A stretch of 64,000 bases of DNA, from the NCBI RefSeq assembly GCF_000012745.1, contig NC_007404.1, positions 124,001-188,000 of the forward strand, read 5' to 3'. Source of the DNA: Thiobacillus denitrificans ATCC 25259. GTDB taxonomy: Bacteria > Pseudomonadota > Gammaproteobacteria > Burkholderiales > Thiobacillaceae. The number at the start of each line of letters is the position of its first letter. Within the stretch, counting starts at the first letter, position 1. Under the pieces are notes generated by a model, which had not been told where the DNA came from, did no database searches, and saw only the letters and a program-made list of their open reading frames with translations. Shown in pieces: positions 30,528 to 38,196 of this stretch. The position numbers were made by a program, and so were the translations under genes.

Positions 30528-31786
30528 ACGTAATGAAACGCCTCGCCCTGGCGATGACGCTGGTTTGTTCGCTACCCGCGTCGGCCGCTTACCTGCCCGA
30601 TCCCGAGGCCGCACACACCGCGCTGTTGGCGTCGCCTGGCGTCGCGCAGGCGCGCGGGGACTTTTCCGCGCAGCGTCTGCGCAGCGAGGGTCTCAGGCGC
30701 GGCCATGAAGAATGGACCGTCGGTTCCGACATGGCGCAGCGCCGGATCCAGGCGACGCCGCGCGACAGCATGACCGAGTGGGGCTTGGCCGTGTCGCGTC
30801 CGCTGCGCCTGCCGGCGCGGGCGGCGGCCGACCGTGCGCTCGCCGGAGCGCTGACCGCGCATGCCGAGGCGAGCCTCGGCGAGGCCTTGCACGAAAGCGC
30901 GCGGCGTCTGCTGGCGCTATGGTTCGACTGGCTCGACGCGCTGGGCGCGGCGGAGCTTCTGCGTGGGCAGGTCGAGTTGGCGACGCAACAGCTCGCCAGC
31001 GTCGATGCGCGCATCAAGCTCGGCGAAGCCGCGCGCGCCGAACGCGTCAACGCCGAAGCCGCGCTCGCGCAGGTCCGCCTGCAGGCGCAGCAGGCGACGC
31101 TCGCGCTGCAGCAGGCGCGCGCCCGCCTGGGCGCGGAGTTTCCGGCGCTGCCGCTCGAGGCGGACGCCGCCCTGCCCGAGCCCGTGCCGCCCCCAGGTAG
31201 CGCCGAGGCTTATGTCGAAAGCGTGCTCGCGCACAGCCACGAACTGGCGCGTGCGCGTCGCGAGGCCGGGGCGCTCGATGCGGAGGCGCGGCGCTTCGCG
31301 AGCCGGCGCGTCGTCGATCCGAGCCTGGGTGTGTTCTACCGAAACGAACTCGGCGGCGCCGAACGCGTCATGGGCCTCAGCGTCGGCCTGACGCTGCCGG
31401 GTTCGGCGCGCCGTTTCGAGCAACAGGCCGCCGAGCAACTCGCCCTGACCGCGCGCGATGCCGCGGCGCTGCTCGAGCAGCGTCTGCGTCAGGAAGCGCG
31501 CGCCGATTTCGACGCCGCGACGGCGAAAGCCGCGAGCTGGACGCAGGCCGATTGCGCCGCGCACGCGCTCGAGGAGGCCGCGCGCCTCGCGGCGCGGGCC
31601 TACGGTCTCGGCGAGGGCAGTCTGGATCAGGTGCTGCTGACGCGACGCCTCGCGCTGGCGGGGCGGCTAGAGGCCCAGCAGGCGCGGGTCGCGGGGCTTG
31701 CGGCCGACGCGCGCCTCAAGCTCGATGCGCACCGACTGTGGCCGCTCGACGTCGAAGGGGCCGACGCCGCTCACGCCCACCCCTAG
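30524..31786 (+). CDS. czcC: TolC-like outer-membrane channel of the metal pump (CzcC)
   Basis: 420-aa outer-membrane efflux protein: signal peptide 1-22, then two long helical repeats rich in Ala, Arg and Glu and short strands (LGVFYRNELGG, VGLTLPG). The ATG overlaps the czcA stop, and AAGGAG lies at 30510-30515. Gene order is adaptor, pump, channel, unlike the classic C-B-A order. The C-terminus ends in a short His-containing AHAHP tail. Confidence 0.85.
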   Translation: MNVMKRLALAMTLVCSLPASAAYLPDPEAAHTALLASPGVAQARGDFSAQRLRSEGLRRGHEEWTVGSDMAQRRIQATPRDSMTEWGLAVSRPLRLPARAAADRALAGALTAHAEASLGEALHESARRLLALWFDWLDALGAAELLRGQVELATQQLASVDARIKLGEAARAERVNAEAALAQVRLQAQQATLALQQARARLGAEFPALPLEADAALPEPVPPPGSAEAYVESVLAHSHELARARREAGALDAEARRFASRRVVDPSLGVFYRNELGGAERVMGLSVGLTLPGSARRFEQQAAEQLALTARDAAALLEQRLRQEARADFDAATAKAASWTQADCAAHALEEAARLAARAYGLGEGSLDQVLLTRRLALAGRLEAQQARVAGLAADARLKLDAHRLWPLDVEGADAAHAHP

Positions 31787-31874
31787 TCCGTGCGCTGGCG
31801 TCGATCCGGGAAAACGGCCCCCGGAAACGGCAGGCGCCGCTCGAGGGGGCGGCGGCGCGGACGGCGCCACGCGC

Positions 31875-32624
31875 TTATTGAAGCGCCTGCTGTTCCGCAG
31901 TGGCAGGCGCCGGCGCTGCGGACGCGTCCTGGCTCATGCGTCGGGCCTCGTCCTGCATCGCGGCGATCTGCTCGGGCTTGAGCTGCCACACCAGGCTGTC
32001 GCGGGCTTTCGCGGCGGCCTCCATGCCCTGCGCGGCGGCGAGGTTGAACCAGAGATAGGCGCGCGCCTTGTCGATCGCGGTGCCAGTGCCGTAGCGATAG
32101 AGTTCGCCCAGGCTGTATTGCGCCTTCGCGTAACCGTGCTGCGCGGGTTTTTCGATCCAGCTGAACGCAGCTTTGTAGTCCTGAACGACGCCGCGGCCTT
32201 CGAGCAAGGCGCGCCCGTATCGGTACTGCGCTTCGGGGAGGCCTTGTTTGGCCGCGAGCGCAAACCAGCGCGCCGCTTCCTTGTCATTCTGGATCACGCC
32301 GTCGCCGTCGGCGTAGCGCAGGGCGAGCTGCAACTGCGCCTCGGCGTCGCCCTGCTCGGCGCGCGTGTGCGGCAATACGGTCGCGGCATCCTGGGCGGGC
32401 GCTGCCGTTCGTTGTTCACGCGCGAGCCAGGCCGTGACTCCGACGAGCGCGCCGACGAGCACGAGCAGCAACAGCGGTTTGAGCGGGCTGAATGCCCAGA
32501 AGCGGTGCCGGCAGTCGCGGCAGCGCAATGGCGTGTCGAGCAGCAGGTGCCGCACGCCGTCATGGGCGTGGAGCGAACCGCGGCGGATTTTCTTGCTCCC
32601 GCACAGCGGACAGGCGGCAGCCAT
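31875..32624 (-). CDS. Zinc-ribbon, single-TM protein with Sel1 repeats
   Basis: 249 aa: an N-terminal zinc ribbon (CPLC at 5-8 and CRDC near 35-38), one membrane helix at about 48-66, then four or more Sel1-like repeats (about 85-215) with the pattern A...YGRALLEGRGV and YLWFNLAAAQG. The ribbon is probably cytoplasmic and the repeats periplasmic, a layout suited to scaffolding. It lies 107 bases after the cytochrome gene. Function unknown. Confidence 0.8.
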   Translation of the reverse strand: MAAACPLCGSKKIRRGSLHAHDGVRHLLLDTPLRCRDCRHRFWAFSPLKPLLLLVLVGALVGVTAWLAREQRTAAPAQDAATVLPHTRAEQGDAEAQLQLALRYADGDGVIQNDKEAARWFALAAKQGLPEAQYRYGRALLEGRGVVQDYKAAFSWIEKPAQHGYAKAQYSLGELYRYGTGTAIDKARAYLWFNLAAAQGMEAAAKARDSLVWQLKPEQIAAMQDEARRMSQDASAAPAPATAEQQALQ

Positions 32625-32731
32625 CGTCTCAGTGCGTGCGGCTGCAGCCGGCGCGGGCGCGCCGGTTCAGGAAAGAGGCGGCGGCCGCGCTCACGGTCGG
32701 ATCGAGTTTCACGGCCGCCGGTTTTGCCGCC

Positions 32732-33532
32732 TTAAAGCTTGCCGCCCGCTTCGGTGACGAGGTAGGCCACCGCATTGGCGAGATCGCCTTCCGACAGCGA
32801 AGCGTTGCCGCCCTTCGCCGGCATGCCGCGGATGCCGTTGAGCGCGTGGCTGTAGAGGGTGTCGAAGCCCTGGTCGAGGCGCGTGCCCCACGCGGCCTTG
32901 TCGCCGAGCTTCGGTGCGCCGGCGACGCCGGTGCCGTGGCAGGCGACGCAGTTGGCGTCGTACACGGCCTTGCCTTTCGCCGGGTCGGGCTTGGCCGCGC
33001 TCGCCGCCGCGGCAGCAGGCGCGCCGGCCGGTGCTGCCTCGGGCGCCTTGAAATCGGCGCCGGCGGAGTTGCCGAGATAGGCGACCGCGCGCGCGACTTC
33101 GACGTCGGAGAGGTCGGCCGCGCCGCCGCGCGGCGGCATCGCGCGGATGCCTTCGATCGCGTGCTTGACCAGCGTGTCGTAGCCTTGCGCGAGCCGTGCC
33201 GTCCAGTCGCCCTTGGCCTCGAACTTCGGCGCGCCGAGGGCGCCGCTGCCGTGGCACGCGGCGCACACCGCTTCATAGACTTCCTGGCCCGACTTTTCGA
33301 CCTTGGGCGCGTTGGCGTCGGCTGCCGCGAGCTGCGAGACCGGAGCGATCCGTGCGAGCGTCGCTTTTTGCGCGGCTTCGCTGGTCGTGTCGGGCTTGTG
33401 GTCTTTCTGGATGCCGAGCACCAACTGAACGATCAGGACGATCGCCAGCAAGGGGGCGAGCAGTCCGGCCAAAATGGCGATGAGGATTTCCTGCGGAGTG
33501 GCTTGAGTCATCTTGGCGTGCGTGTCGGCCAT
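32732..33532 (-). CDS. Membrane-anchored dihaem cytochrome c (c5-like tandem)
   Basis: 266 aa: one N-terminal uncleaved-looking membrane helix (about 17-41) and two c5-type domains with CAACH and CVACH, each followed by the same GAPK...W..RL.QG.DTL pattern and a Met-containing loop (AMPPRGG, GMPAKGG). The domains are joined by an Ala-rich linker, so it looks like an internal duplication. AGGAA precedes the ATG. It could link a quinol oxidase complex to a terminal oxidase; no partner gene is adjacent. Confidence 0.88.
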   Translation of the reverse strand: MADTHAKMTQATPQEILIAILAGLLAPLLAIVLIVQLVLGIQKDHKPDTTSEAAQKATLARIAPVSQLAAADANAPKVEKSGQEVYEAVCAACHGSGALGAPKFEAKGDWTARLAQGYDTLVKHAIEGIRAMPPRGGAADLSDVEVARAVAYLGNSAGADFKAPEAAPAGAPAAAAASAAKPDPAKGKAVYDANCVACHGTGVAGAPKLGDKAAWGTRLDQGFDTLYSHALNGIRGMPAKGGNASLSEGDLANAVAYLVTEAGGKL

Positions 33533-33659
33533 GAAAGTTCCTTGGTGGCGGTTGGCTGCAAAAGCCGCGATTATAAGGAAACCCACCCTGACAGCAAAGC
33601 GCGGAAGGCCTTCGCCGATAGACGCAGCGCGGCAAACCCGCTATGCTTGCGGCCTCCTA

Positions 33660-33736
33660 GCGCCCGTAGCTCAGCTGGATAGAGTACTGCCCTCCGAAGG
33701 CAGGGGTCGTGCGTTCGAATCGCGCCGGGCGCGCCA
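33660..33736 (+). tRNA. tRNA-Arg (anticodon CCG)
   Basis: 77 bases with encoded CCA. Acceptor GCGCCCG pairs with CGGGCGC. The anticodon arm is CTGCC / CTCCGAA / GGCAG with anticodon CCG at 33694-33696, decoding CGG. The T arm has GTTCGAATC. Confidence 0.97.
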
Positions 33737-33837
33737 GTTTCCGATCACAAACGGCTTCGGTCCCTTGTTCCGCCAGGGTTTTATCTCTGTGCCGCCGGTT
33801 TACACTTGGACCAAGTTCATTTTGAGTCGCTTCGATC

Positions 33838-34236
33838 ATGGCCATTCCCACCCCCACCGACATCCAGTTGCACCAGACGTCGCGCAAGCTTGAAATCGCG
33901 TTTTCGGACGGCGCCCGCTTCGAGCTGCCCTACGAATTCCTGCGCGTCTACTCGCCGTCGGCCGAGGTGCGCGGCCACGGCCCGGGGCAGGAAGTCCTGC
34001 AGGTCGGCAAGCGCGACGTGCTGATCAACGCCGCCGAACCGGTCGGGCTGTACGGGATCAACTTCTTCTTCTCGGACGGCCACGACACCGGAATCTATTC
34101 CTGGGAATATCTCCACGACCTCGGCGTCAATCAGGCGGCCTTGTGGGACGAATACCTCAAGCGCATGGACGCCGCCGGGGCGTCGCGCGACCCCGGCATC
34201 GCCCAGATGTTCGAGCACCGGCCCAAGACCAAGTAA
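33838..34236 (+). CDS. DUF971 (GBBH-like N-terminal domain) protein
   Basis: 132-aa protein whose core (about 8-95) matches the DUF971 domain: [24 protein letters not shown], and [10 protein letters not shown]. In many betaproteobacteria it stands next to ubiE or other ubiquinone genes; here that neighbour is absent. The domain may bind zinc or Fe-S in relatives, but the key Cys are not evident. A terminator follows. Confidence 0.85.
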   Translation: MAIPTPTDIQLHQTSRKLEIAFSDGARFELPYEFLRVYSPSAEVRGHGPGQEVLQVGKRDVLINAAEPVGLYGINFFFSDGHDTGIYSWEYLHDLGVNQAALWDEYLKRMDAAGASRDPGIAQMFEHRPKTK

Positions 34237-34269
34237 GCGTGGAATGAGGCTGTTGCCGCTCGACATCGA

Positions 34270-34291
34270 CGCGCCCCGAGGGGCGCGTTTT
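34270..34291 (+). terminator. Rho-independent terminator after the DUF971 gene
   Basis: CGCGCCC (34270-34276), CGAG loop, GGGCGCG (34281-34287), then four T. Confidence 0.8.
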
Positions 34292-34320
34292 GCTTGGGCG
34301 CGCCGGGGTGTGGCGCGGAC

Positions 34321-35211
34321 GTGAGCGGCGCGACAGCTTTCGCCGGCGCAATAGCCGAGGCGATCGCCGCGGCGACCGGCGCGCCGTTCCCGGCGAGTGC
34401 GCTCGAACCCGTCGCCGGAGGCGACACGAGCCAGGCTTTCCGGGTCGGCGACGGCGAGCGGCGTTTCTTCGTCAAGACCTGCAGCCGTGAGCGCGCGGCG
34501 ATGTTCGACGCCGAGGTCGGCGCGCTGGACGCGCTGGCCGGCGTCGACGCGGTGCGCGTGCCGCGGCCGGTCTGCACGGGCGTCGCGTCCGACCGGGCTT
34601 ATCTCGTCCTCGACTACCTCGACCTTCGCGCGCGCGGCGACGCCGCGCTGCTCGGAACGCAACTCGCGCGTCTGCATCGCGCCCCGCAGCATCAGTTCGG
34701 CTGGAGCCGCGACAACTGGATCGGCAGCACGTCGCAGCCGAACGGCTGGGCGCGCGACTGGATTGCATTCTGGCGCGAGCGGCGCCTCGGCTTCCAGTTC
34801 GAACGCGCGGCGCAGAGCGGCTACGGCGGCGCGCTGCAACGGGAGGGCGGCGCGCTCCTGGACCGGCTCGACGCCTTGTTCGACGGCTACGTTCCGCTGC
34901 CCTCGCTGCTGCACGGCGACCTTTGGGGCGGCAACCACGGCTATATCGCCGACGGCTCGCCGGTCGTGTTCGACCCGGCGAGCTACGTCGGCGATCGGGA
35001 ATGCGACCTCGCGATGAGCGAACTGTTCGGCGGCTTCGCGCCAGCGTTTTATGCGGCCTACGAGGAGGCGTGGCCGCTTGATCCGGGCTACGCGGTGCGC
35101 AAGACGCTCTACAACCTCTACCACGTGCTCAACCACGCCAACATGTTCGGCGGCGGTTACGTCGCCCAGGCGCAGCGCATGACCGCGCAGCTGCTGGCGG
35201 AAGTGCGATGA
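34321..35211 (+). CDS. Fructosamine kinase family protein
   Basis: 296-aa kinase-fold protein of the fructosamine/ketosamine-3-kinase family, which phosphorylates glycated amines so that they break down. Motifs: GGDTSQAFRV, RFFVKT (ATP Lys), and the catalytic LLHGDLWGGNHG followed by VVFDPASYVGDRECDLAM. A GTG start is chosen; a TTG at 34294 is also open but would overlap the terminator. The stop overlaps the next ATG. Confidence 0.87.
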   Translation: MSGATAFAGAIAEAIAAATGAPFPASALEPVAGGDTSQAFRVGDGERRFFVKTCSRERAAMFDAEVGALDALAGVDAVRVPRPVCTGVASDRAYLVLDYLDLRARGDAALLGTQLARLHRAPQHQFGWSRDNWIGSTSQPNGWARDWIAFWRERRLGFQFERAAQSGYGGALQREGGALLDRLDALFDGYVPLPSLLHGDLWGGNHGYIADGSPVVFDPASYVGDRECDLAMSELFGGFAPAFYAAYEEAWPLDPGYAVRKTLYNLYHVLNHANMFGGGYVAQAQRMTAQLLAEVR

Positions 35212-35690
35212 GCGCGATGCTGCGGCGCGCGCTCGCATCTTGTCTCGTCTTTATCCTCGCGGCGTGTTCCGCGCTCGCGCCGAAGCCTTTGCCGCCCGAG
35301 GTGAGCGTGGCGGCGGTCGAGGTCAGAAGCGTCGGGGTGTTCGAACAGCGGTTCGAGATCCTGCTGCGCGTCACGAACCCGAATGCGTTCGCGCTCACGA
35401 TCGAGGCGCTCGAGTTCGACCTCGAGGTCAACGGGCAGCCGTTCGCACGCGGCCTGTCGCCGCTTCCGACGCCGCTCGGTGCCACAGCGGAAACGGAGGT
35501 CGTGATCGAGGCGGTTACGCGCTCGGACGATCTGATCCGCCAGCTCGGCACGCTGGCGCGCGGACAGCTGAAACAGGGCGTGCCGTATCGTCTGCGCGGG
35601 CGGGTGAAGACCGACAAGTCGCCGCGCTGGCTACCGTTCGAGCACGCCGGCGTCTACGGTGCTCCGCGCCCGCCGGACGGCACGATCTGA
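35208..35690 (+). CDS. LEA14-like (WHy domain) lipoprotein
   Basis: 160 aa with a lipobox (ILAAC, Cys20) and one WHy/LEA type 2 beta domain (about 30-150): LLRVTNPNAFALTIEALEF is the typical strand pattern. Such proteins are envelope or desiccation-linked, but the role is unproven. ATGA overlap with the kinase gene suggests co-translation. Confidence 0.82.
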   Translation: MSAMLRRALASCLVFILAACSALAPKPLPPEVSVAAVEVRSVGVFEQRFEILLRVTNPNAFALTIEALEFDLEVNGQPFARGLSPLPTPLGATAETEVVIEAVTRSDDLIRQLGTLARGQLKQGVPYRLRGRVKTDKSPRWLPFEHAGVYGAPRPPDGTI

Positions 35691-35694
35691 AGGT

Positions 35695-36450
35695 TCAGGC
35701 CGCGAGTGCACGCAGCGTGGGGACCGCGAGGCCGAACGCGTCGGCGTGCGCCAGCGCGCGCTCGAGGCGGGCCGGCGCCGAGCGGCCGGCGCAGGCATGC
35801 GTGGGGTCGGCGTCGAAGGCTTCGAGCATGCCGGCAATGAGCGCGTCGCGATCGTGTTTCACCCCCATCAGTGCGTCCTGGATGTCGATGACTTCGTTCG
35901 CGACCTGCCGTGCGAAGGCCTCGTGCTGCGACCACAGTTCGGACACGGTACCGCCGGTTTTCAGGCCGGCGATATTGGTCGTCAGGATGTAGACGTTCTT
36001 GCGCACGAGTTCGAAGCGCAACGCGTCGCTTGCCGGAATTTCGCGACAAGGCAGGTCGATCGACGTCAGCGCGCGGCACAGCAGGCCGGTGCCGGGCCCG
36101 GCGACGGGCGAGGCGATCAGCGGCTTGGCGTCGATCCCCTTCTTCTTCTCGAACCACACCGAGATCACGGTCGGCGCGGTGTAGCGATACTGTTCCCAAT
36201 CGCGCGGCAGCAGCTCGTTCTGGATCAGCGCGATGCGTTCCCGCCAGGCACCCGGGATCGCCGCGAGTACGGGGTGGAGGTCGTTCTCGGCCACCGCGAT
36301 CAGGACCAGCAGAGGATCGGGGTGCGCGTGCGCGACAGTAAACATGTCCTCGTTGCGGGTGACCGGAACGACGATGTGGCCGCTGCGCAGGAAGCCTCCG
36401 GCGAACACGCGCCCGAGTTGGCCAAGACCGATGACGACGACTTCACTCGT
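35695..36450 (-). CDS. Rossmann-fold NAD(P)-binding protein with ACG in place of the start codon
   Basis: The open frame begins after a TGA at 36466-36468 and has no ATG, GTG or TTG before the nucleotide-binding loop GLGQLGRVFAGG; the first normal start (GTG 36408) falls inside this loop. ACG at 36450 is eight bases after GGAG (36459-36462), and reading it as Met gives MSEVVVIGLGQLG, a natural N-terminus. The predicted product is 251 aa, resembling ketopantoate-reductase-like dehydrogenases of unknown substrate. It follows the ABC-F gene by 68 bases. Either ACG initiates, or this is a start-loss mutation or base error. Confidence 0.65.
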   Translation of the reverse strand, partial: TSEVVVIGLGQLGRVFAGGFLRSGHIVVPVTRNEDMFTVAHAHPDPLLVLIAVAENDLHPVLAAIPGAWRERIALIQNELLPRDWEQYRYTAPTVISVWFEKKKGIDAKPLIASPVAGPGTGLLCRALTSIDLPCREIPASDALRFELVRKNVYILTTNIAGLKTGGTVSELWSQHEAFARQVANEVIDIQDALMGVKHDRDALIAGMLEAFDADPTHACAGRSAPARLERALAHADAFGLAVPTLRALAA

Positions 36451-36518
36451 GCTGATGACTCCAGGTCAAAACGGCAACGAATCGGTGCGCCCGCTTGGTC
36501 TCGCGCGGGTACGAGGAC

Positions 36519-38111
36519 TTATTCCAGACCCTTCGAATGCAGGTACTCATCGTAGTTGCCCATGTAGAACTCGACGCCTTGCGGCGTGATCTCGAGGATG
36601 CGCGTGGCGAGGCTCGAGACGAACTGGCGGTCGTGCGAAACGAAGATCAGCGTGCCCTTGAAGAGTTCGAGCGCGAGGTTCAGCGACTCGATCGACTCCA
36701 TGTCCATGTGGTTGGTCGGCTCGTCCATCACGAGCACGTTGTGGCGCCCGAGCATCAGCTTGCCGTAGAGCATGCGGCCCTTCTCGCCGCCCGAGAGCAC
36801 GCGCACCGACTTCTTGACGTCGTCACCCGAGAACAGCAGGCGGCCGAGGATGCCGCGGAGCACCTGCTCGTCGTCGCCCGCTTGCGTCCACTGGTGCATC
36901 CAGTCGGTGAGGTTGAGGTCCATGTCGAAATCGGCGACGTGGTCCTGCGAGAAGTAGCCGACGTTGGCGTTTTCGCTCCAGCGGATCTCGCCGTAGGCGG
37001 GCGTGAGTTCGCCCATCAGGAGCTTCATGAGCGTCGACTTGCCGACGCCGTTGCCGCCGATGACGGCGAGCTTCTCGCCGGCTTCGAGCGAGAAGCCGAG
37101 ATTCGTGAACAGGGGCTCGGCGTCATAGCCGAATTTCAGATTTTCGACCTCGAGCGCGCGACGGTGCAGCGCCTTCTCCGGCTCGAAGCGGATGTAGGGG
37201 TTCTGGCGCGAACTCGGCTTGAAGTCCTCGATCTTGATCTTGTCGATCATCTTCATGCGGCTCGTCGCCTGGCGCGCCTTCGACTTGTTGGCCGAGAAGC
37301 GGCGCACGAATTCCTGCAGTTCGGCGACCTTGTCCTTCGCGCGCGCGTTGGCCGCGGCTTGGCGCGCCTTGGCCTCGGAGGACGCGAGCATGTAGTCGTC
37401 GTAGTTGCCCGGCCACACCTTGATCGTGCCGTAGTCGAGGTCGGCCATGTGGGTGCAGACCTGGTTCAGGAAATGGCGGTCGTGCGAGATCACGACGATC
37501 GTCGCGTTGCTCTCGTTCAGCACCTGCTCAAGCCAGCGGATCGTGTTGATGTCGAGGTTGTTGGTCGGTTCGTCGAGCAGCAGGATGTCGGGCTTGGAGA
37601 AGAGCGCCTGCGCCAGCAGCACGCGCAGCTTGAAGCCGGGCGCGATCTGGCTCATCGTGCCCTGGTGCTGTTCGGTCGGAATGCCGACGCCGAGCAGCAG
37701 CTCACCGGCCCGCGCTTCGGCGTCGTAGCCGCCGAGTTCGCCGAACTTGCCTTCAAGTTCGGCGGCGCGCAGATAGTCCTCTTCGCTCGCCTCGGGGTTC
37801 ATGTAGATCGCGTCCTTCTCCTGCATCACGCGCCACATTTCGACGTGGCCCTGCATCACGACGTCGAGCACGCGCTGGTCCTCGTAGCCGAACTGGTCCT
37901 GGCGCAGCCAGGCCATGCGTTCGCCGGGGTCGAGCGACACATTGCCCGCGGTCGGCTCGAGCTCGCCGGCAAGGATTTTCATGAAGGTCGACTTGCCGCT
38001 GCCGTTCGCGCCGATCAGGCCGTAGCGGTTGCCGTCGCCGAACTTGACGTTGACGTTCTCGAACAGCGGTTTGGAAGCGAATTGAAGGGTGATGCTGGAT
38101 GCGGTGAGCAC
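36519..38111 (-). CDS. ABC-F ATPase (YbiT-like)
   Basis: 530 aa with two ABC domains and no membrane segments, as in ribosome-binding ABC-F proteins. Walker [10 protein letters not shown] and GGNGVGKST. The first signature is altered (APGFKLR); the second is LSGGEKGR. Walker [12 protein letters not shown] and [11 protein letters not shown]. The linker (about 240-300) is Lys/Arg-rich. Likely role: relieving stalled ribosomes; not proven for YbiT. Confidence 0.92.
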   Translation of the reverse strand: MLTASSITLQFASKPLFENVNVKFGDGNRYGLIGANGSGKSTFMKILAGELEPTAGNVSLDPGERMAWLRQDQFGYEDQRVLDVVMQGHVEMWRVMQEKDAIYMNPEASEEDYLRAAELEGKFGELGGYDAEARAGELLLGVGIPTEQHQGTMSQIAPGFKLRVLLAQALFSKPDILLLDEPTNNLDINTIRWLEQVLNESNATIVVISHDRHFLNQVCTHMADLDYGTIKVWPGNYDDYMLASSEAKARQAAANARAKDKVAELQEFVRRFSANKSKARQATSRMKMIDKIKIEDFKPSSRQNPYIRFEPEKALHRRALEVENLKFGYDAEPLFTNLGFSLEAGEKLAVIGGNGVGKSTLMKLLMGELTPAYGEIRWSENANVGYFSQDHVADFDMDLNLTDWMHQWTQAGDDEQVLRGILGRLLFSGDDVKKSVRVLSGGEKGRMLYGKLMLGRHNVLVMDEPTNHMDMESIESLNLALELFKGTLIFVSHDRQFVSSLATRILEITPQGVEFYMGNYDEYLHSKGLE

Positions 38112-38196
38112 GGCGGAATCCTGGGATGCAACGCGGGAAAGCCGCGAATTTTAACACCCGGGCGCGGCGTCCCGCGGGGCTGCGCCCGCTTTCGCG

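Noticed and set aside
38112-38196. Terminator between the ABC-F and GGDEF/EAL genes
   Set aside because: The inverted repeat has a mismatch and no T run directly after it.
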